A stretch of 40,840 nt of DNA from Chitinophagaceae bacterium UBA2791. GTDB taxonomy: Bacteria; Bacteroidota; Bacteroidia; Chitinophagales; Chitinophagaceae. The position numbers were made by a program, and so were the translations under genes. Shown here piece after piece: positions 14,817 to 24,166 of the stretch. The notes under the pieces are model-generated. The model made no database searches. It worked only from the letters and a program-made list of their open reading frames with translations, and was not told the origin of the DNA. The stretch covers positions 69,385 through 110,224 of the forward strand of contig DEHV01000015.1 in the NCBI GenBank assembly GCA_002352105.1, read 5' to 3'. Numbering within the stretch: the stretch's first letter is position 1; each line of letters opens with the position of its first letter.

Positions 14817-15914
14817 TTAGATGTTTGTTTTTTCGCAGGTTTCCAGGAAACGATCGTCTATATCGGCGCCGATACCCGGGGCGGAAGGCGGTTCCACAAA
14901 GAATCCGTTATACTTCACGCCGCCCGTTACCGGGTCCTCTTTGTGCCCGATCATACAGGTATCCATATCATAAAATTTAACATTGTCGCGCGCCATCGCA
15001 AAATGCGCAAACGCGCTCAGCGCCAGCCGGCTTTCCAGCATGCCCCCCATCATACAGGGGATATTGTTTTGCTCGCAGATGCTGTTGATCTTCAGCGCTT
15101 CGTGGATGCCGCCGGACTTGGCGAACTTGATGTTTACATATTGACAGGCGTTGGCCCGGATCAGCCGTTCGGCGTCATGCGCATCGAACACGCTTTCGTC
15201 GGCCATGATCGGTATGGGCGAGATGTCTTTTAAGGCCGGCAGGCGACCGTCGTTCCAGGCGCGCATGGGCTGTTCGCAGAATTGTATGTTGTAGCGGCCC
15301 ATCCCTGTCAGGGCGGTTACGGCATCATCATAAGACCAGCCCTGGTTGGCGTCTATGCGCAGCAGAATTTCCGGGCCGATCTTCTCGCGGATCATTTTTA
15401 TCCTTTCTATGTCCTGTACGGCATTTTTGCCCAATTTTACTTTAATGATGCGCACGCCTCTCCGTACATAGTCAACAGCCTGTTCTGCCATCTTTTCCGG
15501 CGCGTCAATGCCGATGGTCAGGTCGGTCTCCATTTTTTTCACGCTCCCCCCCAGAAATGCATACAGGGGCTGACCGGCCGATTTGGCGGCAAGATCATAT
15601 AGCGCCATATCAAAAGCGCTTTTGATGGTGCGGTTGAACGCAATACAAACGTCCAGGTCCTGCAGCCGGTCCCCGATCTGCGAAGCGTCCTTGCCTTTCC
15701 AGAAGGCGGCAAAATCCTTTGCTACCTCAAAGCAAGTGGCCTGCGTTTCGCCTACGATCATGGGGAAGGCAGAGCATTCGCCCACCCCATACATACCGCT
15801 GCTGGTATGAACGCGGATAAAGATGTTCTGCGCATAGTGCATGGTGCCGGTGGCAATGCTGAACGGGTGCATGGGGATGCTTAATTTCCAAATCTCTGTA
15901 TGGGTGATCTGCAT
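14817..15914 (-). CDS. Enolase-superfamily epimerase (dipeptide epimerase-like)
   Basis: A 365-residue member of the mandelate racemase/muconate lactonising group. Catalytic residues can be placed: the KxK pair K158/K160 in IIKVKLGKN, metal ligands D188 (DANQGW), E214 (CEQP) and D239 (ADES), and the second-face lysine K266 in KFAKSGGI. This set fits a 1,1-proton-transfer enzyme such as L-Ala-D/L-Glu epimerase, used in recycling murein peptides. Other dipeptides or o-succinylbenzoate synthase-like activity cannot be excluded. First gene of a likely two-gene unit with the thioesterase. Confidence 0.85.
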   Translation of the reverse strand: MQITHTEIWKLSIPMHPFSIATGTMHYAQNIFIRVHTSSGMYGVGECSAFPMIVGETQATCFEVAKDFAAFWKGKDASQIGDRLQDLDVCIAFNRTIKSAFDMALYDLAAKSAGQPLYAFLGGSVKKMETDLTIGIDAPEKMAEQAVDYVRRGVRIIKVKLGKNAVQDIERIKMIREKIGPEILLRIDANQGWSYDDAVTALTGMGRYNIQFCEQPMRAWNDGRLPALKDISPIPIMADESVFDAHDAERLIRANACQYVNIKFAKSGGIHEALKINSICEQNNIPCMMGGMLESRLALSAFAHFAMARDNVKFYDMDTCMIGHKEDPVTGGVKYNGFFVEPPSAPGIGADIDDRFLETCEKTNI

Positions 15915-16053
15915 GTGGGTAATGGCTGGTTATGAATGATAAGAAACGGCTGCAATTTACAATCTTCCTGGCCATTAATGCGGAACGTTTCTGAAATAAC
16001 CTAGAGCGGCTGCGGACAAAATTCATTGAGTCTTTCCTTGCATGGGGAGATGA

Positions 16054-16082
16054 ATTTATATGCGCAGAAAGCCGTAAGTTTG
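16054..16082 (+). promoter_or_regulatory. Promoter of tRNA-Val
   Basis: TAAGTTTG at 16075-16082 matches TAnnTTTG exactly. TTT at 16054-16056, with an 18-nt spacer, is a weak -33 element. The mature tRNA begins 17 nt past the -7 box. Confidence 0.6.
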
Positions 16083-16098
16083 ACGGGAAATTTTTAAA

Positions 16099-16173
16099 GG
16101 GCTGCTAGCTCAGTTGGTTTAGAGCGCTACTTTGACAGAGTAGAGGTCACTGGTTCGAGCCCAGTGCAGCCCA
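16099..16173 (+). tRNA. tRNA-Val (anticodon GAC)
   Basis: A complete 75-nt cloverleaf. The acceptor GGGCTGC pairs with GCAGCCC and the discriminator is A. The D-stem is GCTC/GAGC. The anticodon stem CTACT/AGTAG has loop TTGACAG, giving anticodon GAC at 16134-16136. The T-stem ACTGG/CCAGT encloses TTCGAGC. The 3' CCA is not encoded. It is a single tRNA between the epimerase and adhesin genes. Confidence 0.95.
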
Positions 16174-16203
16174 CAGATCACGCCTCATGTTCTTTTTACT
16201 ATT

Positions 16204-16225
16204 GGCAATAAGCTTAAATATTGCC
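16204..16225 (+). terminator. Possible terminator downstream of tRNA-Val
   Basis: GGCAATA at 16204-16210 and TATTGCC at 16219-16225 form a perfect 7-bp stem with an 8-nt loop, 30 bp past the tRNA. The T-run after it is short (GCGTTTTAA), so the call is weak. The rest of 16226-16434 shows no gene or clear promoter. Confidence 0.35.
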
Positions 16226-16434
16226 GGCGTTTTAACGGTTCCATTTTGGGAATAAAATCGCGTCTTTCGTCCTTGTTCCCCATGTTTTCAGCTATTTATT
16301 TTTTCCCAATACGCAATTTTATTGGCCTTTAGGAGTTATTAGTTAGCATGAGTAGGCCTGCGGGTAGAAAGAAATTTGAAGGGGAGGCATAGGGATTTTA
16401 CGATAGCAGGACTGCCAGCCTAAACCCAATATCC

Positions 16435-19400
16435 ATGAAAGTTTCCGACCCTCTTGACTATAAGGATCGTTGTCCTGTATTTATAAGGGAGCCTTTTATT
16501 AAAAGGTTATTTTCTGTTGCATCCATCTTTGTTCTCCTGTTCATCGCGGGTTTACAATCGATTCAGGCAACGCCTGATATGGGTAAGGAACGACCGTTTT
16601 TTACGGCAAACAAATCTTTTCTGCCCCCGGGAGTCCCCGATCTTTCGCATCCCGATACCAGGCTGATCATTGTCGTCGATTCTTCTATTGCCGACAACAA
16701 TGCCAACAACCAGATCGTAGCGCATATCGTAGACTCTGACGGAAACCCTGTTCCCAACGTGAATGTGAACTTCAGATGGAATCCCGGAACAGGCGATGTA
16801 ACGATAGGCGCGTTGACCAACAGCAATGGCGACGCCTTGCTGAATCTCGCCAGCGCCATTATCGGGCAGATCGATGTAAATGCCCGCGTAGGCGGTATTT
16901 TACTGACGCATAACAATCCCGCGACGGTGACTTTTGTCGCGTATGAGCCCGATGCCGGCGCTGATGAAACGCGGCTGGAAGTGGTCGCAGACAATGCCCT
17001 GGCCGATAATAGTTCAACAAATACCATAAGGGCGCATGTAGCCGATGCCAACGGAAACCCGGTTCCTAACCAGTCCGTCAGTTTCCTGATCACTTCAGGA
17101 ACAGCTTCTTTTACTACTCCTGTTACCGTGGTAACAGATGCCAACGGCGACGCTTTTGTGTCGCTAAGGAGCAATACGGTAGGAGAAGTGACGGTAATAG
17201 CGGATGTTGCCGGGATCCCCATCGTAAATGGCAGTCCGGCTACCGTTCATTTTATAGCGGATGTCCCTGATGTCTCTGTTCCCACGACCTTCCTGGAGGT
17301 AACGGCCGACGGCGCTTTGGCCAATGGCGCGGCGGCCAACAGCGTACGCGCGCACATCACCGACGCTTATGGAAATCCCGCGGCCAACCAGACCGTAACC
17401 TTTGTAATAGCCAGCGGCACGGCTACTCCCGGGGGATCCCTTACCGTTACCACCGACGCCAGCGGCGATGCAGTATTAACGCTTACCAGCCTGGTTGCCG
17501 GAACGGTTACCGTTACTGCGGAAGTAAACGGAACGGCGATTGTGAATGGCAGTCCAGCTACCGTTGAATTTGTAGCAGATGTTCCGAACGTTTCTGTTCC
17601 CACTACCTTTTTAGAAGTAACGGCAGATGGCGCAGCGGCGGATGGCGCGGCAACCAATACGGTGCGCGCGCATATCACCGACGCCAACGGAAATCCCGCT
17701 CCCGGGCAATCGGTCACCTTTGCGATCGCTACGGGCACAGCTTCTTTTACTACGCCGGTTACTGTAATTACCGACGCTAATGGCGATGCTCTTGTATCGC
17801 TCAGCAGCACGGTTATAGGAGAGGTAGCGATTACTGCGGAAGTAAATGGAACGGCCATTGTGAATGGCAGTCCCGCTACCGTTCATTTTGTTGCGGACGC
17901 CCCTGATGTTTCCGTTCCCACGACCTTCCTGGAGGTAACGGCCGACGGCGCAGCGGCCAATGGCGCGGCGACCAACAGCGTGCGTGCGCATATCACCGAC
18001 GCCAACGGAAATCCCGTGTCCAACCAGACCGTAACTTTTGTAATAGCCAGCGGCACGGCCACTCCTGTAGGATCCCTTACCGTTACTACCGATGCTAACG
18101 GCGATGCCGTATTGACGCTGACCAGCGTTGTGGTAGGCTCGGTAACGATAACAGCCGATGTAAATGGAACGGCGATTGTGAATGGCAGTCCCGCTACCGT
18201 TGAATTTGTGGTAGATGTTCCCAGCGTTTCCGTCCCCACGACTTTCATAGAAGTAATTGCCGACAACGCGTTGGCCGATGGCGCGGCGACCAATACGGTG
18301 CGCGCGCATATCACCGATGCCCAGGGGAACCCTGTACCCGGGCAATCGGTCACCTTTGCGATCGCTACGGGCACAGCTTCTTTTACCACGCCGGTTACCG
18401 TGACTACCGATGTTAACGGCGATGCCTTTGTATCGTTGCAAAGCATTGTAGCGGGGCAAGTAGGCGTTACGGCAACAGTTAACGGCACGGCCATCGTGAA
18501 TGGCAGTCCCGCTATCGTAACCTTTATTGCCGATGTTCCCGATGTAAACAACAGCGCTACCGCTCTGGTTGTCGACGCAGACAATGCCGATGCCGATGGC
18601 GTAGCTACAAACATAGTAAGGGCGCATATTGCCGATGCAAACGGCAATCCCGTTCCCAACCAGACCATAACCTTTGTAATAACCGGCGGTACCGCGACTC
18701 CCGGAGGGCCCCTTACCGTTACCACCGACGCCAATGGCAATGCGGTATTAACGCTGACCAGCAATGTGGTGGGTTCGGTAACGGTAACGGCCGATGTTAA
18801 CGGTACTCCTATTGTGAACAATAGCCCAGCTACCGTCAACTTTGTAAGCTTTGCCAATGTAGGTCATCCTGCCACCGCGTTGATCGTGGATGTTAACAAT
18901 GCCATCGCCGACGGAGCGGATATGAATGTCGTCAGAGCCCATGTGGTGGACGGCGACGGCAACCCGCTGGTCAACCAGGAAGTAGTGTTTACCATAGCCT
19001 CGGGCGACGCGGTGATCGTCACTGCGCAACCGGTGATGACCGACGCCTCGGGTAATGCGATAATACAACTGACCAGCAGAACGCCGGGCTATGTAACGAT
19101 TACGGCTACGGCCAAGAACCGCCCGATCGTAAATGGCAGTCCAGCCCGGATACGGTTTACGGAAGAAAATATTTGGGTGCCGAAGATATTCACGCCTAAT
19201 GGCGACGGCGTAAACGATGTGATCAGGCCGATCATTAACGGCACATTTAATTTCCACTTCTTTAACGTGTACAACAGATGGGGCAACCTAGTCTTTTCTA
19301 CCCGCGACAGGAATGTGGGCTGGGATGGAAGATTAAAAGGAGTATTACAACCAAGCGAAACCTATCTGTGGACCATCGGCGGAACAGACCGGAACAATAC

Positions 19401-19440
19401 GCCTGTGCAGCGCAAGGGCATGTTCTCGCTGGTAAGATAA
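16435..19440 (+). CDS. T9SS type-B surface adhesin with eight Ig-like repeats
   Basis: A 1001-residue secreted protein. An N-terminal basic stretch and hydrophobic core (RLFSVASIFVLLFIAGLQS) form a signal peptide, probably cleaved after QA at residue 45. Residues 74-912 hold eight Big_1/invasin-like Ig repeats of about 105 residues, each with the core RAHxxDxNGNPVxNQxVxF. The last 89 residues are a gliding-motility-associated (CHU/type-B) C-terminal domain: KIFTPNGDGVNDV, NVYNRWGNLVFST, WDG, and a YLW strand. That domain directs proteins to the type IX secretion system. Likely role: surface adhesion, inferred from the architecture. The downstream PorP/SprF and OmpA genes complete the module. 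Confidence 0.9.
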   Translation: MKVSDPLDYKDRCPVFIREPFIKRLFSVASIFVLLFIAGLQSIQATPDMGKERPFFTANKSFLPPGVPDLSHPDTRLIIVVDSSIADNNANNQIVAHIVDSDGNPVPNVNVNFRWNPGTGDVTIGALTNSNGDALLNLASAIIGQIDVNARVGGILLTHNNPATVTFVAYEPDAGADETRLEVVADNALADNSSTNTIRAHVADANGNPVPNQSVSFLITSGTASFTTPVTVVTDANGDAFVSLRSNTVGEVTVIADVAGIPIVNGSPATVHFIADVPDVSVPTTFLEVTADGALANGAAANSVRAHITDAYGNPAANQTVTFVIASGTATPGGSLTVTTDASGDAVLTLTSLVAGTVTVTAEVNGTAIVNGSPATVEFVADVPNVSVPTTFLEVTADGAAADGAATNTVRAHITDANGNPAPGQSVTFAIATGTASFTTPVTVITDANGDALVSLSSTVIGEVAITAEVNGTAIVNGSPATVHFVADAPDVSVPTTFLEVTADGAAANGAATNSVRAHITDANGNPVSNQTVTFVIASGTATPVGSLTVTTDANGDAVLTLTSVVVGSVTITADVNGTAIVNGSPATVEFVVDVPSVSVPTTFIEVIADNALADGAATNTVRAHITDAQGNPVPGQSVTFAIATGTASFTTPVTVTTDVNGDAFVSLQSIVAGQVGVTATVNGTAIVNGSPAIVTFIADVPDVNNSATALVVDADNADADGVATNIVRAHIADANGNPVPNQTITFVITGGTATPGGPLTVTTDANGNAVLTLTSNVVGSVTVTADVNGTPIVNNSPATVNFVSFANVGHPATALIVDVNNAIADGADMNVVRAHVVDGDGNPLVNQEVVFTIASGDAVIVTAQPVMTDASGNAIIQLTSRTPGYVTITATAKNRPIVNGSPARIRFTEENIWVPKIFTPNGDGVNDVIRPIINGTFNFHFFNVYNRWGNLVFSTRDRNVGWDGRLKGVLQPSETYLWTIGGTDRNNTPVQRKGMFSLVR
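16963..19170 (+). repeat. Tandem Ig-domain repeats with alternating A/B types
   Basis: Units begin at 16963, 17281, 17599, 17917, 18235, 18553 and 18868; the first six steps are 318, 318, 318, 318, 318 and 315 bp. A more diverged unit precedes them from about 16654. Units alternate between type A (TGTASFTTPVTV) and type B (SGTATPxGxLTVTT), giving a 636-bp higher-order period. For example, 17701-17750 and 18337-18386 are identical over 50 bp, exactly 636 bp apart. Confidence 0.92.
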
Positions 19441-19510
19441 GATAACGAGGCAGGGTCGCGGCGATATGGATGATAGGGGCTTTGTTTTAAGATATAAATA
19501 AAAAGTATTT

Positions 19511-20473
19511 ATGAAATTTATTTGGGTACTATCCGGTTTCTTACTGCTGACTCAGTTGGCCGATGCGCAGGAGATCAATTTCTCCCGGGTGCAGGATATG
19601 GCCGTATGGTATAACCAATCGCTAAAAACGGATAAGCATATAAGCCTCAAGTTCAACATGAGGAATGTACAGTATGGAGGCCTGACCGCTTATAAAAGCA
19701 TGAGCGCAATGGCGGAGATTCCCCTGGTGAGCGCGGAAGGGCGCGAGTCTGAAAACGCCGGGTATCTAAGCGTAAGCGTGGGAGGCGCTTCCGATAAATC
19801 GAATCAGGGAATACTGAACAATACGCTTGGCCTGGCGGGCATTTCTTACGCTATTCCTTTTGCCGGCAATGAAACCTATATAGCGGTTGGCCTGCAGGGC
19901 AGTTATTATCAAAGCAGGCTGAATATCGGCGAGGGCGCTTTTTTTGGCGACCAGTATGATCAGTATGGCCCGGTAGACGGCGCGATGAGCGTAGACAGGC
20001 TGGCGAGCGGCTGGTCGTACAATCACATCAATATAAACGGAGGCATATCTGTTTTCAGCAATGCGGAACAAAACAAATGGTATCTCGGCGCTTCCGTGAT
20101 GCATATTAACAGGCCCTTCACCGACGATGCCAAAACCGGCGAATTCAGGTTAAGGCAGGCTTTAAGCGTGCAGGGAGGATATAAATACATCACCCCTGAA
20201 AACAATGATTGTTCTTTTTATATGACCCTCAACTGGCAGGGAAAAGCATATAAACATTTTTTCAACGTTTCTTATTTCAAAGCTATCGAGGGAATTAAGG
20301 GCGGCGTAGGATTAGGTTTGGGTTATCGTTACGACGACGCCATTGTTCCGGCTGTTGAAGCGAGGTACGCCAATGCGACGATAGCGCTGGGCTATGATGT
20401 GAACGTGTCCGATATCAATGCCGCGGGTTTCAAGAGGAATGGGGTAGAACTCGCTGTTAAACTTGAATTTTAA
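19511..20473 (+). CDS. PorP/SprF-family type IX secretion outer-membrane protein
   Basis: A 320-residue protein with a signal peptide (MKFIWVLSGFLLLTQLADAQ, cleaved after AQ or DA). A beta-barrel rich in aromatic and glycine strands follows, matching the PorP/SprF family (opening region EINFSRVQDMAVWYNQSL; VQYGGLTAYKS; later FRLRQALSVQGGYKY and SYFKAIEGIKGGVGLGLGYRYDD). In Flavobacterium the SprF protein is needed for surface delivery of the adhesin SprB encoded beside it. By analogy this protein would serve the 16435 adhesin. It lies 70 bp after the adhesin and 5 bp before the OmpA gene. Confidence 0.9.
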   Translation: MKFIWVLSGFLLLTQLADAQEINFSRVQDMAVWYNQSLKTDKHISLKFNMRNVQYGGLTAYKSMSAMAEIPLVSAEGRESENAGYLSVSVGGASDKSNQGILNNTLGLAGISYAIPFAGNETYIAVGLQGSYYQSRLNIGEGAFFGDQYDQYGPVDGAMSVDRLASGWSYNHININGGISVFSNAEQNKWYLGASVMHINRPFTDDAKTGEFRLRQALSVQGGYKYITPENNDCSFYMTLNWQGKAYKHFFNVSYFKAIEGIKGGVGLGLGYRYDDAIVPAVEARYANATIALGYDVNVSDINAAGFKRNGVELAVKLEF

Positions 20474-20478
20474 TATCA

Positions 20479-21831
20479 ATGTTCATGAAAACGAAATCTG
20501 TTTGTCTTACGGCATGTTTAATGATAGCGATGGGGGCGTTTTCGCAAACTTCGGATACGTTAGGGCAGTCTTCCGGCGGACAGCTTAAGATTCCTGATTC
20601 GTTGATCAAGCTATTTGCTCATCAGAAAGATATACCGGACTCCCTGCTTCAGAAGTATAAAATTCAGACAGAAGTTCCGGATACGTCCCAAAGAACGCTG
20701 ATCGCTCAATATAGATCTTCAGATACCCTTAAGGACCAGAACAGCGAGGCCAGCAAACCCCCGCAAGCCAAAGCTCCCGTAAAAAAATACGACAAGCGAT
20801 GGAATATTTCCCCCCTGCTTAAGTTCCAGGCGCAGGATTTCGGCATGTTGGAGAGAAGAAGAATGGGATACCTGAGCGATGCGCATACGCTGAGTTTGCC
20901 GGATAGATCTACCTTGTCGCTCGCGGCATCCGTATATAAAAATTTCTCGGGGCATGTGTCCATGAGCGTGGACATCGGCGCCGGCAGCGGACGCGTTACC
21001 GGCAGCGACGCCCTGGTCAGCCAGGCGGAGAAAAAATTCTACGGCGTGGGAACGGCAACCCTGTACCTGCATTTGCTGGGCGCTAAGTACCGCTTGCAAC
21101 CTTTTGTTGCGGCGGGCATTAACTACCTGATGGGCGACGGCGCATATATGAGCGCTCCGGTCGGCGGCGGCGTTAAGTTCAGCGGTAAAAAGATCATGAT
21201 CGAGGCCCAGGCGGCGCAAGGCTATGCGATAAGCAAGAATATCGCCAATACGATGATGTATTCGATGGGCGCGTATATCCCCCTTAAACGGAAAAAAGAC
21301 GAGGAGGAAGAATCCCGGCGAAACGGCGATCCGAGCATTACCAATATCACTAATAACTATTATCTGCTGAATGCCGATTCGTTGAAGAAGGCCGCGGAAG
21401 ATTCGGCGAAACTTGCCGATAAATTGGCCAGGGATAAAGCAGACAAGGCCAGGGCGGCGCTCGATCCCGACGATCCGATGAACCTGCCCGCGGCCGTAAA
21501 AGAGATCGTCTATTTTAACTACGACCAGTACTCGCTGACCTCCTCGGCCTTCGCCGCGATCGACCAGGTTGTTAAAAAGCTCAAGGATAACCCCATACTG
21601 AACGTACACTTAAAAGGGTATACCGACCTGAGCGGAAGCGAGAGCTACAATTCGGCATTGTCCCGGCGGAGAGCGCAGATGGTATTTGATTATATGAATA
21701 GCCGCGGTATTCCTGCGGAACGAATGATCATGAGCGGTTACGGTAAAAACAACCCAGCAATTGACAGCAATGATCCCGGCACGGCCTGGATGAACAGACG
21801 CTGTGAAATAGTGATATTCGAAAAGCGATAA
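20479..21831 (+). CDS. OmpA-family outer-membrane protein
   Basis: A 450-residue protein. The signal peptide starts at M1 or M3 (MFMKTKSVCLTACLMIAMGAF). A proline- and charge-rich linker follows, then a central region (about residues 105-275) that looks like a small outer-membrane barrel. A charged helical stretch (residues 300-335) leads to the C-terminal OmpA domain (335-450). The domain has VYFNYDQYSLTSSAFAAI, GYTDLSGSESYNSALSRRRA and NRRCEIVI, the peptidoglycan-binding fold. It probably links the outer membrane to the cell wall. It is the last gene of the adhesin-PorP/SprF-OmpA operon, with a hairpin terminator behind it. Confidence 0.9.
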   Translation: MFMKTKSVCLTACLMIAMGAFSQTSDTLGQSSGGQLKIPDSLIKLFAHQKDIPDSLLQKYKIQTEVPDTSQRTLIAQYRSSDTLKDQNSEASKPPQAKAPVKKYDKRWNISPLLKFQAQDFGMLERRRMGYLSDAHTLSLPDRSTLSLAASVYKNFSGHVSMSVDIGAGSGRVTGSDALVSQAEKKFYGVGTATLYLHLLGAKYRLQPFVAAGINYLMGDGAYMSAPVGGGVKFSGKKIMIEAQAAQGYAISKNIANTMMYSMGAYIPLKRKKDEEEESRRNGDPSITNITNNYYLLNADSLKKAAEDSAKLADKLARDKADKARAALDPDDPMNLPAAVKEIVYFNYDQYSLTSSAFAAIDQVVKKLKDNPILNVHLKGYTDLSGSESYNSALSRRRAQMVFDYMNSRGIPAERMIMSGYGKNNPAIDSNDPGTAWMNRRCEIVIFEKR

Positions 21832-21852
21832 AGGCGATGATCAATAAGGAAT

Positions 21853-21890
21853 AGAGGCTGCATCCATCTTTGGCGCAGCTTCTTTCTATT
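21853..21890 (+). terminator. Terminator of the adhesin operon
   Basis: AGAGGCTGC at 21853-21861 pairs with GCAGCTTCT at 21875-21883 (9 bp, one G-T wobble) across a 13-nt loop, followed by TTCTATT. It lies 21 bp past the OmpA stop and faces the converging helicase gene. Confidence 0.55.
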
Positions 21891-21956
21891 TGGATGCCAG
21901 GCGGGAGGATTTGGTTTATGCCTCTCTCGTTTCCTTCAGAATGCTTTAATGCTTCC

Positions 21957-23150
21957 TTATTTCCTGTTCCTGAAATGTTTTTTAGGGCGCGAAGCGCCTC
22001 TTTTCTCAGCGCTATATTCCGGCGCGGGCCCCAGGGAGTCCGGCAAGGGGATCTTCTTTATCTCGCTGCCGATCAGCTGTTCAATATTCCTGAATTTGCG
22101 TTGGTCGGCGGGGTTTACAAAAGTGAGCGCCACCCCGGTGGCTTCGGCCCTGGCCGTTCTTCCCACCCGGTGAATATAATCTTCCGCATCTCCGGGCACG
22201 TCATAGTTGATCACCAGTTCAATGGAATCGATATCGATCCCCCTTGAAAGAATATCCGTGGCGACCAGGATCTGGAGCTTCCTGTTTTTGAATCCCCTCA
22301 ATACTTCATTTCGTTGGTCCTGCGCAAGATCCGAATGAATGGCCGCCGCATTGAACCTTAATTTCAGCAGTTCCTTTTCCAGCTCTTTTACCTTGCTTTT
22401 GGTGGAGGAAAAAATAATAATGCTCTTGAGCGTTTTGCCCTGCAACAAGGATTTCAGCAAGGCGATCTTTTGCGTATTGTGCACCAGGTATACGCCCTGG
22501 ATAACGCGTTCTGCAGGTTTTGATACGGCGATATTGATCTGCTCCGGGCGTTTCAGTATCTTATTGGCAAGCGTGCGTATCTTAGGCGGCATGGTGGCCG
22601 AAAACAGCAGGGTCTGCCTTTCCGCCGGAAGAAAACTGATGATCCGGTTCAGGTCGTCGCTGAAGCCCATATCCAGCATCCGGTCGGCCTCGTCCAGCAC
22701 CAGGTGCTCCAGGGAGTTGAATTTTGCATATCCCTGGTTGAGATGGGAGATCAGTCGACCGGGAGTGGCAATAATGATATTGGCGCCGTGCACAAGCGCT
22801 TTCTTCTCCTGTTCATATGAACTTCCGTCGCTGCCGCCATAAATGGCGATCGAGCTCACCGGCGTAAAATAAGCAAAGCCTTGTAATGCTTCGTCGATCT
22901 GGATGGCCAGCTCGCGGGTGGGCACAATGATCAGGGTATTGGTACCCTCGGTGGGCTTTTTAATGAGCTTATTAATGACAGGCAGCAGGTAGGCTGCTGT
23001 TTTTCCGGTGCCTGTTTGCGCGCAGGCAATGATGTCTTTATTGTTTAATATGATCGGGATGGCCTGCTCCTGGATAGGAGTAGGTTTTTCGAAACCCATA
23101 GAAACCAGGCCTTCTAATAACTCCGGTTCAAAATACTCGTTGAATGTCAA
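21957..23150 (-). CDS. DEAD-box RNA helicase (RhlE-like)
   Basis: A 397-residue helicase with all core motifs: the F-E-K-P-T-P-I-Q Q-motif, Walker A AQTGTGKT, PTRELA, ATPGRL, Walker B VLDEAD, SAT, then in the second domain IIIFSSTKSKV, ATDILSRGIDI and HRVGRTAR. DEAD-box proteins use ATP to unwind short RNA duplexes in ribosome assembly or mRNA decay. A short basic C-terminal tail (KRGASRPKKHFRNRK) is typical of the RhlE group. It starts at 23150, divergent from thyA and 201 bp away from it. Confidence 0.93.
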   Translation of the reverse strand: MTFNEYFEPELLEGLVSMGFEKPTPIQEQAIPIILNNKDIIACAQTGTGKTAAYLLPVINKLIKKPTEGTNTLIIVPTRELAIQIDEALQGFAYFTPVSSIAIYGGSDGSSYEQEKKALVHGANIIIATPGRLISHLNQGYAKFNSLEHLVLDEADRMLDMGFSDDLNRIISFLPAERQTLLFSATMPPKIRTLANKILKRPEQINIAVSKPAERVIQGVYLVHNTQKIALLKSLLQGKTLKSIIIFSSTKSKVKELEKELLKLRFNAAAIHSDLAQDQRNEVLRGFKNRKLQILVATDILSRGIDIDSIELVINYDVPGDAEDYIHRVGRTARAEATGVALTFVNPADQRKFRNIEQLIGSEIKKIPLPDSLGPAPEYSAEKRGASRPKKHFRNRK

Positions 23151-23351
23151 TTTGTCTTTTTATAAATGATCGCTAATAGTTCCTATCGTGTGGATAATAT
23201 GTCTTATTTCGCGCGCGTCACGACGCTAATGTATCGCAATTTACTATATTCATTTGATTTCTTCAATCCCGCCCGGCGCAGCGCCTCATTTTCAGCTCGG
23301 GCGCGCCGCATGGCGTTCCGTTCTTCCCCCAAATTTATTTACCTTGCAGTC

Positions 23352-24146
23352 ATGCAACAATACCTGGGTTTACTGCAACATATCCTCGACAACGGGGCGT
23401 CTAAAACAGACCGCACCGGCACCGGCACCCTGAGTTGTTTTGGGTTTCAGATGCGTTTTGATCTGCAAAAAGGCTTTCCCCTGGTAACGACCAAGAAGCT
23501 GCACCTGAAAAGCATTATCTATGAATTGCTCTGGTTTTTAAAAGGCGATACCAATATACATTACCTGAAAAAGCATGGCGTAAGCATCTGGGATGAATGG
23601 GCCGATCCGCAGGGCGGACTTGGACCGGTGTATGGAAAGCAATGGCGAAGCTGGGAAGGCGCCAATGGACAGACCTACGACCAGATAAGCGATGTGCTGC
23701 AGCAGATCAAAACCAATCCCGACAGCAGGAGGATGATCGTCAGCGCCTGGAATGTGGCCGATCTTCCCCGGATGGCGCTCATGCCTTGTCATACCCTGTT
23801 CCAGTTCTATGTGGCAGATGGCAAACTGAGCTGCCAGCTATACCAGCGCAGCGCCGACGCGTTTTTAGGCGTTCCTTTTAATATTGCATCCTATGCGTTG
23901 CTGACCATGATGATGGCCCAGGTATGCGGACTGAAACCTGGAGATTTTGTGCATAGCTTCGGGGATGTTCACCTGTATAGCAATCACCTGGACCAGGCCC
24001 GGCTTCAGCTGACGAGAACGCCTTTTCCGCTGCCGGTGATGCGCCTTAATCCTGATGTCCATGATCTTTTTGATTTTGGGTATGAAGATTTTACCCTGGA
24101 AAATTATCAGTGTCATCCTCCCATTAAGGCCAAGGTGGCTGTTTAA
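23352..24146 (+). CDS. thyA: Thymidylate synthase
   Basis: A 264-residue enzyme, the same length as E. coli ThyA. It methylates dUMP to dTMP with methylenetetrahydrofolate. The nucleophile is C146 in LMPCHTLFQFYV, and CQLYQRSADAFLGVPFNIAS follows with the dUMP-binding arginine and asparagine. The phosphate-binding SRRMIVSAWN segment is at residues 125-134. The frame is open back to 23166, but the family begins MQQYLGLLQHIL at 23352. A TACCTTGC box ends 4 nt before that ATG, so the mRNA may be almost leaderless. folA follows after 20 bp. Confidence 0.97.
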   Translation: MQQYLGLLQHILDNGASKTDRTGTGTLSCFGFQMRFDLQKGFPLVTTKKLHLKSIIYELLWFLKGDTNIHYLKKHGVSIWDEWADPQGGLGPVYGKQWRSWEGANGQTYDQISDVLQQIKTNPDSRRMIVSAWNVADLPRMALMPCHTLFQFYVADGKLSCQLYQRSADAFLGVPFNIASYALLTMMMAQVCGLKPGDFVHSFGDVHLYSNHLDQARLQLTRTPFPLPVMRLNPDVHDLFDFGYEDFTLENYQCHPPIKAKVAV

Positions 24147-24166
24147 AGAAGTAAACTTCGTTATAC

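Noticed and set aside
17611..18627. Long minus-strand ORFs (over 300 codons) opposite the adhesin repeats.
   Set aside because: They arise because repeat-unit composition keeps the antisense frame free of stops; the translations have no start signal and no fold-like pattern.
16963..19170. A repeat array that might be mistaken for a CRISPR array.
   Set aside because: The repeats are 318-bp in-frame protein domains, with no short repeats and unique spacers and no cas genes.
23166..23351. An N-terminal extension of thyA of 62 codons.
   Set aside because: Thymidylate synthase starts at the ATG at 23352 and reaches the normal 264 residues; the extension has no family resemblance.
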